Source: Methanolobus psychrophilus R15
GTDB taxonomy: Archaea > Halobacteriota > Methanosarcinia > Methanosarcinales > Methanosarcinaceae
Assembly: GCA_000306725.1 (NCBI GenBank)
Contig: CP003083.1
Location: forward strand, 1,612,001-1,676,000
DNA length: 64,000 bases
Direction: 5' to 3'
Positions 1-9,934 of this stretch are shown piece after piece. Position numbers and translations under genes: made by a program. Position 1 is the stretch's first letter. Each line of letters starts with the position of its first letter. The notes under the pieces are model-generated. The model saw only the letters and a list, made by a program, of their open reading frames with translations. It was not told where the DNA came from and made no database searches.

Positions 1-1
1 C

Positions 2-421
2 ATCTATGCCACTTACGAGTACACTTTTCCAATTCAGGTGGCAAAGCTTGCAAGTCTTATAGAAGCCGATATAGTACACAAGGGCATTGAGAAACCATTG
101 TATGGATTTACTGTCGTTGACAGCAAAAAAGCCATCCTGGAACTTTCCTCCCATGAGTTCCAGAAACTCTATGGATGGAGCACGGAACGTGCAATGGTAT
201 TTACCAAGGTGACCACCGGTAAATCGCCGATGGTAGCGATCAGGGTTACCAATCTCAAACCCGGGGCTGTGGTCATGCACGGCCTGCGCGGGAGCGAGGT
301 ACACATGATGGCAAAGAAAATGGCCGAGATAGACAGGATTCCCCTTCTTGCAACGACAATGGATATTGACGAAATGGTAGCTGCACTGAAGAAATACAGT
401 GAGTACCATGTTATGGAATAA
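2..421 (+). CDS. C-terminal part of a probable regulatory protein (5' end outside window)
   Basis: The reading frame is open to the window edge, so this is the C-terminal 139 residues or so of a longer protein; the GTG at 38 is probably internal. It ends with a compact alpha/beta segment (motifs PGAVVMHGL, PLLATTMDIDEMVAALK) that resembles the C-terminal part of archaeal helix-turn-helix or ligand-binding regulators. No DNA-binding domain is visible because the N-terminus is missing. It lies 18 bp upstream of the HMG-CoA synthase gene on the same strand, so it probably belongs to the same operon and may sense or control isoprenoid precursor synthesis. That role is inference from position. Confidence 0.5.
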   Translation: MYATYEYTFPIQVAKLASLIEADIVHKGIEKPLYGFTVVDSKKAILELSSHEFQKLYGWSTERAMVFTKVTTGKSPMVAIRVTNLKPGAVVMHGLRGSEVHMMAKKMAEIDRIPLLATTMDIDEMVAALKKYSEYHVME

Positions 422-439
422 AATTAAAATGGTGTGAAA

Positions 440-1489
440 ATGAGCGTAGGGATAGTCTCATACGGTGCCTATATACCTCGATATAGGATTAAAATAGACG
501 ACATCGCCCGTGTATGGGGAGACGATGCGGAAATATTAAAAGCAGGATTAATGGTATTTGAAAAATCATTTCCCGATGTGGATGAAGATACAGCTACCAT
601 GGCAGTAGAAGCTGCAAGGTCGGCTGTAAACAGAGCATGCCTCGATGCACAGAGGATTGGTGCAGTGTATACCGGCTCAGAGAGCCACCCATACGCTGTG
701 AAGCCCACAAGTACAATAGTTGCCGAGGCAGTGGGTGCTACACCTGTGCTGACAGCTGCAGATTTTGAGTTTGCCTGTAAAGCAGGTACGGCTGCTATCC
801 AGGCATGCATGGGTCTTGTTTCCTCCGGCATGATAGACCTTGGCCTGGCGATCGGTGCGGATGTCGCCCAGGGAGCACCCGGAGATGCACTGGAATATAC
901 TGCAGCCGCAGGCGGCGTGGCCTATGTTATAGGCAACAAGGAATCGGAACTTGCAGCAATAATAGAAGATACATACTCGTTCACAACGGACACTCCTGAC
1001 TTCTGGAGGCGTGAAGGCATGCCATATCCGGAACATGGAGGACGCTTCACAGGCGAACCCGGTTACTTCAAACATGTCACCAATGCTGCAAAAGGACTCA
1101 TGGAAAAAATAGGTACAAAACCTGATGACTATGATTTTGCTGTGTTCCACCAGCCAAACGGGAAATTCCCTTCACGTGCAGCCTCAATGCTTGGATTCAG
1201 TAAGGAACAGATCAAGCCTGGCCTTGTGGTCCCAAGACTCGGGAACACTTATTCAGGCTCCTGCATGATGGGAATAGCAGCAACACTGGACCAGGCAAAA
1301 CCAGGAGATCGCATATTTGCAACCGCTTTCGGTTCCGGTGCAGGCGGAGACGCCTTCAGCATAACGGTCACCGACAGGATAGAAGAGATCCGCAATAATG
1401 CACCCAAGGTAGAAGAGCTTCTTGCAAATCCGATATATGCGGATTATGCGAAGTATGCAAGGCATAAAGGAAAGATAAGGTTAGCGTGA
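440..1489 (+). CDS. mvaS: hydroxymethylglutaryl-CoA synthase (archaeal type)
   Basis: Condenses acetyl-CoA with acetoacetyl-CoA to HMG-CoA, the committed entry to the mevalonate pathway for archaeal lipids. The protein of 349 residues has the archaeal HMGS start ([15 protein letters not shown]), a thiolase-fold nucleophile Cys near residue 113 ([10 protein letters not shown]), the acid motif ESHPYAVKP and the FHQPNGKFP histidine motif. I prefer ATG 440, which has GGTG at 431-434 five bases upstream, over the in-frame GTG at 434. It is followed at once by a thiolase and a DUF35 protein, the known archaeal arrangement in which the three form one complex that channels acetoacetyl-CoA (Methanothermococcus structure). 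Confidence 0.95.
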   Translation: MSVGIVSYGAYIPRYRIKIDDIARVWGDDAEILKAGLMVFEKSFPDVDEDTATMAVEAARSAVNRACLDAQRIGAVYTGSESHPYAVKPTSTIVAEAVGATPVLTAADFEFACKAGTAAIQACMGLVSSGMIDLGLAIGADVAQGAPGDALEYTAAAGGVAYVIGNKESELAAIIEDTYSFTTDTPDFWRREGMPYPEHGGRFTGEPGYFKHVTNAAKGLMEKIGTKPDDYDFAVFHQPNGKFPSRAASMLGFSKEQIKPGLVVPRLGNTYSGSCMMGIAATLDQAKPGDRIFATAFGSGAGGDAFSITVTDRIEEIRNNAPKVEELLANPIYADYAKYARHKGKIRLA

Positions 1490-1498
1490 GGTGTGAAG

Positions 1499-2671
1499 AT
1501 GAGAGAAGTAGCGATCATTGGTGTGAAGAACACACTATTTGGCGAACAGTGGGACCGTTCTTTCAGGGACCTTGTTGTAGAGGCTGGTGTCGGTGCGGTT
1601 GAGGATGCAGGCGTGGCAGGCGAGAAGATAGATTCCATGTTCGTCGGGAACATGAGCGGCGGACAGTTCGTCGAGCAGGAGCACATCGGAGCACTCATAG
1701 CTGATTATTCCGGTCTTGCAAAGAACCTGCATGTGCCTTCCACACGTGTGGAAGCAGCATGCGCTTCAGGAGGACTGGCTTTAAGGCAGGCGATCTGTGC
1801 GGTAGCTTCAGGAATGGACGACATCGTCATTGCCGCAGGCGTGGAGAAAATGACAGATGTGCCAGCATCCAAAGCATCATCAGCTCTGGCTGCAGCAGCT
1901 GACAGGGAATGGGAAGGCATCATGGGAGCAACATTCCCTGGCCTCTATGCCATGATAGCAAGGCTGCACATGCACAGGTATGGCACTACAAGCGAACAGC
2001 TTGCAGAGGTTGCCGTCAAGAACCACTTTAACGGCCAGTTCAACCCCATAGCACAGTACAGGAACACGATCACAGTGGATGCAGTGCTGAATTCCATCAT
2101 GGTGGCAGACCCTCTGCGCATCTTTGACTGCTCGCCCATTACCGACGGCGCATCGGCCGTGATACTGGCACCTGCCGATATTGCACACGAATACACTGAC
2201 ACCCCGATATATGTAAAGGGAACAGGGCAGGCAAGCGATACCATTGCGCTCCATGACCGCAGGGACATCACGACACTGGAAGCCTCTGTGGTTGCAGGCA
2301 GGCGCGCTTATGAGATGGCAGGACTGGGACCCAAGGATATCGACCTTGTAGAGGTGCATGACTGTTTCACCATTGCTGAGATATGTGCCATCGAAGACCT
2401 TGGCTTTGCAAAGAAAGGTGAGGGCGGAAAAGTGACACAGCAAGGCGAGACCGCTATTGGGGCCAGGATACCTGTTAACACTTCCGGAGGACTCAAAGCC
2501 TGCGGACACCCTGTGGGTGCAACAGGCATTAAGCAGGCAGTTGAAATCGTTCAGCAGCTGCGCGGGGAAGCAGGCAAGCGCCAGGTTGATGGTGCAGAGA
2601 TCGGAATGACCCACAATGTGGGTGGCTCCGGTGCAACTGCTGTCGTACACATATTCTCAAGGAACAGGTGA
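1499..2671 (+). CDS. acetyl-CoA C-acetyltransferase (thiolase), HMG-CoA synthase partner
   Basis: Makes acetoacetyl-CoA from two acetyl-CoA. Thiolase family protein of 390 residues with the acyl-accepting Cys near residue 88 (VEAACASGG) and the C-terminal [14 protein letters not shown] motif carrying the catalytic His. The start at ATG 1499 is supported by GAGGTG at 1488-1493, overlapping the stop of the HMG-CoA synthase gene; the upstream in-frame GTG at 1493 is part of that ribosome binding site. The stop overlaps the binding site of the next gene, so the three genes are translationally packed, consistent with one enzyme complex. Confidence 0.95.
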   Translation: MREVAIIGVKNTLFGEQWDRSFRDLVVEAGVGAVEDAGVAGEKIDSMFVGNMSGGQFVEQEHIGALIADYSGLAKNLHVPSTRVEAACASGGLALRQAICAVASGMDDIVIAAGVEKMTDVPASKASSALAAAADREWEGIMGATFPGLYAMIARLHMHRYGTTSEQLAEVAVKNHFNGQFNPIAQYRNTITVDAVLNSIMVADPLRIFDCSPITDGASAVILAPADIAHEYTDTPIYVKGTGQASDTIALHDRRDITTLEASVVAGRRAYEMAGLGPKDIDLVEVHDCFTIAEICAIEDLGFAKKGEGGKVTQQGETAIGARIPVNTSGGLKACGHPVGATGIKQAVEIVQQLRGEAGKRQVDGAEIGMTHNVGGSGATAVVHIFSRNR

Positions 2672-2676
2672 TCACG

Positions 2677-3066
2677 ATGTCAGTACCGAGATTTTGGAGA
2701 AAACAGATAGCCAGGTACAATCTTGTTGGTACCTATTGCAAGACATGCGAGGAATACTTCTATCCTCCTCGTAACGTATGCCCTTCCTGCAGGCGTGAAG
2801 GGGAGATAGGCGAATTCAAGTTCAACGGCAACGGGGAACTGGTGACCTATACAGTCATCCACGCAGCAGCAGAAGGCTTTGAGGGACAGACTCCTTACGT
2901 ACTTGGCATCGTCCAGCTGGAAGAGGGACCAAGGCTCACAAGCCAGATAGTCGGCGATCCAAAAGAGATGCATATTGGCCTGAAGGTCAGACCGGTGTTC
3001 AGGAGGCTCGGGCAGAGCGGCGAGCGCGGTATGATCTATTACGGTACCAAATACGTCCCGGCATAA
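2677..3066 (+). CDS. DUF35/OB-fold zinc-ribbon protein, thiolase-HMGS scaffold
   Basis: Small protein of 129 residues with an N-terminal rubredoxin-like zinc ribbon (Cys 21, 24, 35 and 38: CKTC...CPSC) followed by an OB-fold acyl-CoA-associated domain. In archaea this protein bridges thiolase and HMG-CoA synthase and provides the shared CoA-binding site; gene order and packing here match. ATG 2677 is preceded by AGGTGA at 2666-2671, so the GTG at 2668 is not the start. The first bases of the binding site lie within the thiolase stop region. Confidence 0.9.
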   Translation: MSVPRFWRKQIARYNLVGTYCKTCEEYFYPPRNVCPSCRREGEIGEFKFNGNGELVTYTVIHAAAEGFEGQTPYVLGIVQLEEGPRLTSQIVGDPKEMHIGLKVRPVFRRLGQSGERGMIYYGTKYVPA

Positions 3067-3067
3067 C

Positions 3068-3598
3068 ATGATAGAGATAGAGGTCAAGGCCCGTGCCGGC
3101 CACCGGCAGGTAAAGGACGCACTTCAGAATATGGGTGCACGTTCCATAGGTGTCGAGAAACAATCCGACACCTACTACAACGCCCCGCACAGGGACTTTG
3201 CAATAACTGACGAAGCTTTGAGGATACGCTGTGTTAACGGTGCGTCCGTGCTTACCTATAAAGGTAAGAAACTGGACACCGCATCCAAGACCCGCGAGGA
3301 ATTCGAGACTGCCGTTGAAGGTGATGCAGCCCGTAGCATCCTTCTTTCTCTTGGGTTCACACAATCAGGGCATGTCCGCAAGTCCAGGGAGATTTACAGG
3401 TATCATGATTTCATCATATGTCTTGACACAGTAGAGACACTTGGAGAATTCGTAGAGGTAGAACTAATGGCTGACGATGATCATAGTTCGAACCTGGAGT
3501 TTCATAGTAAGCGCATTTTTGACTTTTTAGAAAAGATAGGCATTCACGAGAGCAAATCCATCAGGACATCATATCTTGAGATGATGCTTGAAAATTAG
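3068..3598 (+). CDS. cyaB: CYTH-domain protein (class IV adenylate cyclase / triphosphatase type)
   Basis: A 176-residue CYTH domain protein with the diagnostic ExExK motif at residues 3-7 (EIEVK) and charged strands typical of the triphosphate tunnel (RIR, LTYKGKK, EFVEVEL). Members are annotated as class IV adenylate cyclases but many are polyphosphate or thiamine triphosphatases; the archaeal substrate is not settled. ATG starts one base after the stop of the DUF35 gene, so it is the last gene of the mevalonate operon. It ends with TAG followed by an in-frame TGA five codons later, of interest in an organism that decodes UAG as pyrrolysine. Confidence 0.85.
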   Translation: MIEIEVKARAGHRQVKDALQNMGARSIGVEKQSDTYYNAPHRDFAITDEALRIRCVNGASVLTYKGKKLDTASKTREEFETAVEGDAARSILLSLGFTQSGHVRKSREIYRYHDFIICLDTVETLGEFVEVELMADDDHSSNLEFHSKRIFDFLEKIGIHESKSIRTSYLEMMLEN

Positions 3599-3610
3599 TA
3601 TCTAAGTGGA

Positions 3611-3642
3611 TATTGACGGGTATCTCCCGTCAATAACTTTTT
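3611..3642. terminator. stem-loop terminator between convergent operons
   Basis: Perfect 10-bp inverted repeat (TATTGACGGG / CCCGTCAATA) with a 5-base loop, followed on the plus strand by ACTTTTT. It lies between the end of the CYTH gene and the end of the convergent metG and could serve both. Confidence 0.6.
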
Positions 3643-3652
3643 ATCCACATAT

Positions 3653-5686
3653 CTATCTTATACAGGACCCCGGGCCCATTTCCTTATCCGTTGTCAGCAG
3701 AGCAACATTTTCTCCTAGTTCCGCTGCAAGGATCATTCCCTGAGATTCAACACCACATAGTTTCACGGGTTTGAGATTGACAAGCACATTAACTGTCTTT
3801 CCAATCATATCTTCGGGCTTGTAATACTCGGCAAGGCCTGCAACGACCTGTCTTGGAGATTCGTCACCGATGTCGATCATAACACGCAGGAGCTTGTTGG
3901 ATTTCTTTATCTTTTCCGCAGAGATGATCTTCCCTACCCTGATATCCAGTTTAGCAAAATCATCGTAATCGATGGGTGCTTTATACTCTGCAATGGTTTC
4001 AGTTTTGCCTGACTCCTTTGCCATGGCCACCTTTACGCGCTGTGAGAGGATTTTGTCCATCTCTGTTATCCGGTCATCCTCGACCTTGGTGAAAAGGATC
4101 TCCGGCATCTTCAGTACAGTACCGGCTTTCACAGGGACGGTCGCCTCATCATAAGTTGCAGTGTGCACGTCCGTCTCCATGCCTATCTGTGTCCAGGCCT
4201 CTTCCATCCTGCCAGGGAGCACCGGTTCAAAGAGCAGTATGAGCGCTTTTGCTATCTGCACGCAGTTCCTGATGACCTTTCCACATGCATCACGGTCCTC
4301 TTTAATGAGCTTCCAGGGCTCGTTGGACTGGAAGTAGGAATTACCATATGACGCCAGTGCCATTGCAGTGTCAACAGCCTTTTTGAACTCGTATTCATCC
4401 GTTGCCCTGGAGACCTCGTCGATAGTGAGCTTAATCTGCTCCATTGTTTCCTGGTCGATATCTCCCGCAGGGATTTCCCCGAAGTTCTTGTATGCAAAAA
4501 GAAGGTTCCTGTAAAGGAAATTGCCGAAAACACCCACAAGTTCGGTGTTTATCTTATCCTGGAAGATCTTCCATGAGAAGTTGACCTCTTTGGTATGGGA
4601 TGTGTAGCTTGCAAGGTAATATCTCAGAAGGTCCGGATGGAAGCCATGGTCAAGGTAATCCTCTTCCACCCACACCACATATCCACGGCTCTTTGAGAAC
4701 TTCCTGTCCTCTATCTTGACCATGCCTGATGCCACAACGGCAGAAGGCTGGCTATAGTCAGCACCTTTCAGCATAGCAGGCCAGAAGATGCAGTGGTGGT
4801 AAATGATATCCCCGCCGATGAAATGCACTATGGGGCAGTCTCCTTTCCAGAACTTCTCCCAGTCCCCATTGCTGGCCTTTGCCCACTGCTCTGTGAATGC
4901 CATGTATCCGATCGGAGCATCTACCCATACGTAGACCACCAGGTCATCGTGTCCGGGGAACCTGACACCCCATTCGAGATTCCTGGTGATGCACCAGTCG
5001 GTTAACTCCTGCTTTACCCAGCCGGTGGCGTAGTTCTTCGCATTTAACGTCCCTCCCAGTTTATCCAGATGTTCGAGCAGGAAATCCCTGAAATCGGAAA
5101 GCCTGAAGAAGAAGTGCTCCTGCTTCCTGTATTCTGCAGGACCTTTACAGGTGATGCATAAAGGCTCCTTGAGCTCTCCCGGTTCAAGGTGCTTGCCGCA
5201 TCCCTGGTCACACTCATCTCCACGGGCCTCCTTGCCACAATTGGGGCAGACGCCCTGCACATACCTGTCAGGCAGGAAACGATCACACTTGGGACAGTAA
5301 GCTATCTCAATGGTCTTCGGATATACATATCCCTTATCGATCAGCCTGTTCACAATGTCCAGTGTCCGGTTGTGATTCTCGGGGTCGTCAGTAGTGCCAA
5401 AAGCATCGAACATGACACCCATTTTTTTGAATATCTCATCGAAATGCGTATGGTATTTCTGCACCAGCTCTTTTGGCTTGATGCCCATCTCTTCGGCATT
5501 CACGACAATAGGTGTACCATGGGTATCGGAGCCGCATACGAAGACAGCTTCCCTCCCGCTTTTCTTAAGGGACCTCACGTAGATATCTGCAGGGATGTAT
5601 GTTCGCAGGTGCCCCACATGAGCCTTCCCGTTCGCGTATGGGAGCCCGCATGTGACAAGCACGGCTTTATCAGAAGGATTTGACAT
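3653..5686 (-). CDS. metG: methionyl-tRNA synthetase
   Basis: Charges tRNA-Met. The 677-residue protein has the class I signatures HVGH (near residue 20, [11 protein letters not shown]) and KFSKSRG, an internal Cys-rich zinc knuckle region ([28 protein letters not shown]), and a C-terminal EMAP/tRNA-binding domain ([12 protein letters not shown]...). Length fits the archaeal form with fused C-terminal domain. It stands alone, convergent with the mevalonate operon. The stop codon is TAG, with an in-frame TAA three codons later. Confidence 0.97.
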   Translation of the reverse strand: MSNPSDKAVLVTCGLPYANGKAHVGHLRTYIPADIYVRSLKKSGREAVFVCGSDTHGTPIVVNAEEMGIKPKELVQKYHTHFDEIFKKMGVMFDAFGTTDDPENHNRTLDIVNRLIDKGYVYPKTIEIAYCPKCDRFLPDRYVQGVCPNCGKEARGDECDQGCGKHLEPGELKEPLCITCKGPAEYRKQEHFFFRLSDFRDFLLEHLDKLGGTLNAKNYATGWVKQELTDWCITRNLEWGVRFPGHDDLVVYVWVDAPIGYMAFTEQWAKASNGDWEKFWKGDCPIVHFIGGDIIYHHCIFWPAMLKGADYSQPSAVVASGMVKIEDRKFSKSRGYVVWVEEDYLDHGFHPDLLRYYLASYTSHTKEVNFSWKIFQDKINTELVGVFGNFLYRNLLFAYKNFGEIPAGDIDQETMEQIKLTIDEVSRATDEYEFKKAVDTAMALASYGNSYFQSNEPWKLIKEDRDACGKVIRNCVQIAKALILLFEPVLPGRMEEAWTQIGMETDVHTATYDEATVPVKAGTVLKMPEILFTKVEDDRITEMDKILSQRVKVAMAKESGKTETIAEYKAPIDYDDFAKLDIRVGKIISAEKIKKSNKLLRVMIDIGDESPRQVVAGLAEYYKPEDMIGKTVNVLVNLKPVKLCGVESQGMILAAELGENVALLTTDKEMGPGSCIR

Positions 5687-5742
5687 GTATTTTCTCCATT
5701 ATAGCAATATTAGTGAATATATCTCATGTTCATTGCCTGCCA

Positions 5743-5754
5743 TTATAAAATATA
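5743..5754. promoter_or_regulatory. TATA-like element between metG and sppA
   Basis: TTATAAAATATA lies 70 bp before the sppA ATG and about 57 bp before the metG start, inside the divergent intergenic region. It is a plausible archaeal TATA box; which gene it serves cannot be decided by eye. Confidence 0.4.
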
Positions 5755-5823
5755 TTTCGCTTGCAAACCGCACAAGGTATTTTAATATCAAAGCTCATTT
5801 TACATGCAGGATGGAAATTACTG

Positions 5824-7002
5824 ATGAGTGAAAAAGATCCTGATGGCATTGACAGTTCTTCGGATGATGTTGAATATCACACTTATCCTTATTCTTACGA
5901 GGATACTAAAGAAGAAGATGGGAACCAGCAAAAAGCTTCTGTATCCCATGTTGACAGTTCTATAGAAGACGCTACTATCGTGGCAGAACCTCAAATACAG
6001 GCAGGGTCCGGGCAAATGGACAATTCAGGAAGATATGAGGAGAAAAAAGTATTCTCAGAAGATCTCTACACCGGCCAGGCGCCGCCTGTTAAGAAGAAAA
6101 GCCGCAAATGGCAATATATTGCTATCGTTGGTGTGCTTTTACTTATCATCGGGTCAAGCTTTGCCCTGATGCACCAGGCACTCAGCGGCGAACTCTACAC
6201 CTCAAACGACAAAGTTGCAGTCATCTATGTACAGGGAACACTGCTTACAAGCAGCATACCAGGCGGACTTGGATACGCAACTTCAGAGGATATTTCAGCC
6301 AATATAAGAAAAGCCACAAATGATAAAGCCGTAAAAGCCATAGTTCTGCGCATCAACAGTCCGGGCGGTTCCTCAACAGCTGGTGAGGAGATATATACAG
6401 AAGTCAAAAGAGCCAGTGAAAGTGGAATACCCGTGGTTGTGTCAATGGGGGATGTCGCAGCCAGTGCGGCCTATCACTTGTCAGCGCCTGCAGACCTGAT
6501 AATCGCCAATCCTTCCACCATGACCGGAAGCATCGGTACTATATGGACATTCCAGAACAGTTCTGGTTATTATGATCAGGAAGGGGTTGAGATCTACGTG
6601 GCAAAATCCGGCGAGTTCAAAGACATGGGCGGCTCCTGGCGAGGGCTCTCGGACGATGAAAAGGAGTATGCTAACGAGGTGGTCCTGGAAGTATACGGAC
6701 ATTTCATACAGGATGTGGCAGACAGCAGGCGCATGAGTCTTGAAGATGTTAAAGACCTTGCAGATGGCAGGATATACACAGGACAGAAAGCAAAGGAACT
6801 GGGCCTGGTGGATGAGCTGGGCAATCTTTATTACGCTATTAACAGGGCTTCTGAGCTTGGAGGTATACAGGGTGAGCCGGTGGTTGTTTACATGAACAAG
6901 CCAACCCTTTCAAGCCTGCTCTTTGGCTCCGAGTCGGATACATCGGCAGTTGACCAGTTCCTGCGCTATTATGATGAAAGTCCTTACGGACAGATAACCT
7001 GA
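5824..7002 (+). CDS. sppA: signal peptide peptidase SppA, membrane-anchored
   Basis: Membrane serine protease of the S49 family that degrades leftover signal peptides. From ATG 5824 the protein has 392 residues: an acidic, low-complexity N-terminal region of about 95 residues, one membrane segment (YIAIVGVLLLIIGSSFALM), then the S49 domain. The nucleophile Ser is in GDVAASAAYHL and the Lys of the Ser-Lys dyad in YTGQKAKELGLVDELG, as in Bacillus SppA. The longer frame starting at TTG 5761 lies in the promoter region and is not used. The next gene starts 2 bp after the stop. Confidence 0.9.
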   Translation: MSEKDPDGIDSSSDDVEYHTYPYSYEDTKEEDGNQQKASVSHVDSSIEDATIVAEPQIQAGSGQMDNSGRYEEKKVFSEDLYTGQAPPVKKKSRKWQYIAIVGVLLLIIGSSFALMHQALSGELYTSNDKVAVIYVQGTLLTSSIPGGLGYATSEDISANIRKATNDKAVKAIVLRINSPGGSSTAGEEIYTEVKRASESGIPVVVSMGDVAASAAYHLSAPADLIIANPSTMTGSIGTIWTFQNSSGYYDQEGVEIYVAKSGEFKDMGGSWRGLSDDEKEYANEVVLEVYGHFIQDVADSRRMSLEDVKDLADGRIYTGQKAKELGLVDELGNLYYAINRASELGGIQGEPVVVYMNKPTLSSLLFGSESDTSAVDQFLRYYDESPYGQIT

Positions 7003-7004
7003 GA

Positions 7005-7487
7005 ATGCCCCTCACACCCTTTCATCTGGGACCGGCTTTTTTCCTCGGAGAGTTGTTCGAGAAGAGGGTCAATCTCATTCCCCTTCTTCTGGGGAGCATC
7101 ATCATTGATGTGAGAGCCGCATATTGCCTGTTTTTAGGATGTAGGCCACTGCATGGGCCACTTCACACCTTAATGGGTGCAACTCTGATAGCTCTTCTAC
7201 TTGCATGGATGGTGTTCTCACAGAGACAGTGGCTGCAGAAGGTTACTGAAAGATTAAGGATCATGCAGACCTATTCATTTAAGCCCATATTGATGGGCGC
7301 ACTGATAGGGACATGGAGCCATGTATTGCTTGACTCTTTTCTTTATACTGATATCATTCCATTCTGGCCTCTTAGAGCTAATCCTTTGCTCGGGATGGCA
7401 GGACCGGGTGTCATATATCTGATATGCCTGCTGACCTTCCTTCCTGTTACAGGGATGTACTTCTACAGGTATTCGAAAAGAAACTGA
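7005..7487 (+). CDS. membrane-bound putative metal-dependent hydrolase (YdjM/DUF457-like)
   Basis: A 160-residue integral membrane protein with the N-terminal signature of YdjM-type putative hydrolases (MPLTPFHLGPAF), conserved His residues (HGPLHTLMG, WSHVLLDSF) and about four membrane segments. The substrate is unknown; some relatives are tied to lipid turnover. It follows sppA by 2 bp, so the two are co-transcribed, suggesting an envelope-related job. Convergent with tag. Confidence 0.75.
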   Translation: MPLTPFHLGPAFFLGELFEKRVNLIPLLLGSIIIDVRAAYCLFLGCRPLHGPLHTLMGATLIALLLAWMVFSQRQWLQKVTERLRIMQTYSFKPILMGALIGTWSHVLLDSFLYTDIIPFWPLRANPLLGMAGPGVIYLICLLTFLPVTGMYFYRYSKRN

Positions 7488-7531
7488 TGCTATGCCTGCA
7501 ATATGCTGAGAAAATCATTGCTTTGAATAAC

Positions 7532-8107
7532 TCACTGCAGCTTTCCACACTCCTGATGCCTGAAACAGTCAGTCACATGGTCATTGACCATCCCCACCGC
7601 CTGCATGAATGCATAGATTATCGTGGGTCCCACGAAATTGAATCCTCTTTTCTTCAGGTCCTTGCTTATCTTTTCGGATAGATCGGTCCTTGCAGGGATT
7701 TCAGTCAGCGATTTCCATGAATTCTGTATGGGTTTCCCATCTTTCAAAAAGCCCCGGAGATAATTGTCGAATGAGCCGAAATCATCCCTTACTTCAATGA
7801 ACGCTTTTGCATTACTGACAGCAGAAAGCACCTTTCTCCTGTTCCTTATGATACCGCTGTCCTGCAAGAGCTCCTCGATCTTTGCTTCATCATAAGCTCC
7901 AACCGCGTTGTAATCAAACCCATCAAAGGCTTTCCTGTAATTCTCCCGTCTTTTGAGGATAGTGTCCCAGCTAAGCCCTGCCTGCGCTCCTTCGAGTATC
8001 AGGAACTCGAACAATCTTTGGTCGTCATGCTCAGGCACACCCCACTCATTGTCATGATATTCAGTTTCAAGTTCATTAGTTCCAGCCCATTCGCAACGGA
8101 TATCCAT
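7532..8107 (-). CDS. tag: DNA-3-methyladenine glycosylase I
   Basis: Removes 3-methyladenine from DNA in base excision repair. The 191-residue protein carries the Tag zinc-snap ligands Cys5 (RCEW), His18 (YHDNEWG) and the C-terminal HVTDC pair, plus the family core LEGAQAGLSW and a glycosylase helix-hairpin-helix fold. Single gene, divergent from the methyltransferase at 8191. Confidence 0.95.
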   Translation of the reverse strand: MDIRCEWAGTNELETEYHDNEWGVPEHDDQRLFEFLILEGAQAGLSWDTILKRRENYRKAFDGFDYNAVGAYDEAKIEELLQDSGIIRNRRKVLSAVSNAKAFIEVRDDFGSFDNYLRGFLKDGKPIQNSWKSLTEIPARTDLSEKISKDLKKRGFNFVGPTIIYAFMQAVGMVNDHVTDCFRHQECGKLQ

Positions 8108-8190
8108 ATCTTCAAAAGAGTACCAATACCTTTTATATTTCTTCTTTCAAACCTTACCCGGATAGACTACAGGATTACGATGAATTGCTT

Positions 8191-8832
8191 ATGAACGAGA
8201 GCCCCTTTGATATCTATGCAGAGAAATATGACATGTGGTACAAAGAACACCATGCTGTCTATGAATCCGAGCTGGAAGCCATCAGGGAGCTGCTTCCTGC
8301 GGTCATCCCCGGAAAAAGCTTGGAGATAGGCGCAGGAACAGGAAGATTTGCTTCTGCTCTGGGTATCGGTTATGGACTTGACCCTTCCGAAAAGATGTTG
8401 AGGATCGCAGGAAAACGCGGCGTAGGCCCTGTCAGGGGAGTTGCAGAACACCTGCCTCTAAAAAGCTCGTCCATAGGACTTGTGCTGATAGTCACATCAC
8501 TTTGCTTTGTGGATATGGAAAGGACACTCAGCGAGATATATCGTGTGCTTGCTCCCGGAGGAGAGCTTGTTGTCGCATTTATAGAACGCAACAGTTCCTT
8601 GGGAAAAGAATATCAGAGGAAGTCCATCGAGAGTGACTTTTACAGAAACGCTACATTCCACTCGGCCAGTGAACTGATAGAGGTTCTCAGAGAGCAGGGT
8701 TTCCATGGGCCTGCCACCAGGCAGACACTGTTCAAACCTCTCTCTGAGATAAAAGTCTTAGAGGATCCTGAGAAAGGTTTTGGAAAAGGCTCTTTTGTGG
8801 TCATAAGGACAACAAGTATAAAGAAGAAATGA
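8191..8832 (+). CDS. class I SAM-dependent methyltransferase
   Basis: A 213-residue methyltransferase of the UbiE/type 11 kind with the SAM-binding motif LEIGAGTGRFA near residue 50, a GLDPSEKM acidic loop and the post-motif IYRVLAPGGELVVAFIER. The substrate cannot be told from sequence. The stop codon overlaps the ATG of the following SagB-type gene (ATGA), so they are translationally coupled. An in-frame TTG at 8185 is an alternative start. Confidence 0.85.
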   Translation: MNESPFDIYAEKYDMWYKEHHAVYESELEAIRELLPAVIPGKSLEIGAGTGRFASALGIGYGLDPSEKMLRIAGKRGVGPVRGVAEHLPLKSSSIGLVLIVTSLCFVDMERTLSEIYRVLAPGGELVVAFIERNSSLGKEYQRKSIESDFYRNATFHSASELIEVLREQGFHGPATRQTLFKPLSEIKVLEDPEKGFGKGSFVVIRTTSIKKK

Positions 8833-9611
8833 AGAATTCCCTTTGGAAAGAAAGGGAATTAAGAAGGGTTATCAGTATGAGTGGAACAGGCAAAGAGTTT
8901 ATGGAGAGAACGAGGTTCCAGTATCTGGGCAGGTCGGACCAGTCACTGGGATATCCGCAACCTTCTCTGCAATCAGGAGGAAAAGGTGAATATCCAATAG
9001 TGAATCTGCCAGATCCCGGAGAGATATCTGTCGATGTGACAGACATTAGAAAGGCAATTGAAAGACGGACAAGCCTTCGCAGTTATTCACAAAAGCCACT
9101 TTCCCTGGATGAACTGTCCTACCTGCTATGGTGTACGCAGGGTGTGAAAGAGGTTGCAGGCAGTTCTGCCACCTTTAGGACAGTGCCATCTGCAGGTGCA
9201 AGACATGCCCTTGAGACTTACATCCTTGTCAACAATGTTGAAGGGCTGGAAAAAGGGCTTTACCGCTTTCTTGCCATAGGTCACAAGCTGGAAAAAGTGA
9301 ATACTGAGGTCTATGTAGCCAGCCGGGTGAGAGCTGCCTGCCTGAATCAGAGTTTTGTAGAAACCAGTGCTGTCACCTTCATCTGGTCGGCGGTGGCTTA
9401 CAGGATGAAATGGAGATATGGAGAGAGAGGATACCGGTACATGCATCTGGATGTCGGGCACGTGTGCCAGAATCTCTACCTGAGTGCTGAGTCTATAGAT
9501 TGCGGAGTATGTGCTATCGCAGCCTTCCAAGATGAAGAGATCAACAGTGTGCTGGGGATCGACGGTGAGGAAGAGTTCGTCATATACGTAGCAACGGTAG
9601 GTAAAAAGTGA
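8829..9611 (+). CDS. SagB/ThcOx-type nitroreductase-family oxidoreductase
   Basis: FMN-dependent nitroreductase-fold protein of 260 residues. The core begins at the RRTSLRSY signature, followed by LSYLLWCTQGV, VPSAGARHALE and a Gly-rich C-terminal strand, matching the SagB/thiazoline-oxidase group. No azoline peptide cluster (cyclodehydratase, precursor) is visible nearby, so a peptide-modifying role is not supported and a general flavin oxidoreductase is the safer call. Start 8829 overlaps the previous stop; an internal ATG at 8877 is an alternative start. The next gene's GTG overlaps this stop. Confidence 0.8.
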   Translation: MKNSLWKERELRRVISMSGTGKEFMERTRFQYLGRSDQSLGYPQPSLQSGGKGEYPIVNLPDPGEISVDVTDIRKAIERRTSLRSYSQKPLSLDELSYLLWCTQGVKEVAGSSATFRTVPSAGARHALETYILVNNVEGLEKGLYRFLAIGHKLEKVNTEVYVASRVRAACLNQSFVETSAVTFIWSAVAYRMKWRYGERGYRYMHLDVGHVCQNLYLSAESIDCGVCAIAAFQDEEINSVLGIDGEEEFVIYVATVGKK

Positions 9612-9934
9612 GAGATAAGGTGTCAGCAGAATACAAAGCTGCAATAAAGAAGCTTATGCAGATTCCAGGAGTAGGGAAGATGACCGCAGATGATCTCTGG
9701 AACCTGGGCGTCCGTAGTATTGCAGACTTCAAAGACAGAGACCCTGAGGAATTATACCGGCAACTGTGCGACTATCAGGGAGTTCACATGGACAGATGCA
9801 TGATCTATGTGTTCAGGTGTGCAGTCTATTTTGCTTCTAACCACGTACATGACCCCGAAAAGCTCAAATGGTGGAACTGGAAGGACAGTCTGCTTAATGG
9901 TGATCCAGTTCTATCCCCAGATAGTCTCTTATGA
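9608..9934 (+). CDS. Cdd1-type helix-hairpin-helix protein
   Basis: A 108-residue protein with a single helix-hairpin-helix (IPGVGKMTADDLWNLGVRS), a DPEELY segment and the WWNWKD motif typical of the Cdd1/'pathogenicity locus' family. These are thought to bind DNA non-specifically; their function is not established. The GTG start overlaps the stop of the upstream oxidoreductase. The last 41 bp overlap, tail to tail, the end of the R15P isomerase gene on the other strand. Confidence 0.8.
   Translation: MRDKVSAEYKAAIKKLMQIPGVGKMTADDLWNLGVRSIADFKDRDPEELYRQLCDYQGVHMDRCMIYVFRCAVYFASNHVHDPEKLKWWNWKDSLLNGDPVLSPDSLL

Noticed and set aside
677-1150. Long opposite-strand frames across the mevalonate and methylamine genes
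   Set aside because: They mirror well-supported genes, have unnatural composition (Cys/His-rich) and no start signals.
8829-9611. Azoline-peptide (TOMM) biosynthesis locus from the SagB-like gene
   Set aside because: No YcaO or cyclodehydratase gene and no precursor-like small gene lies nearby.
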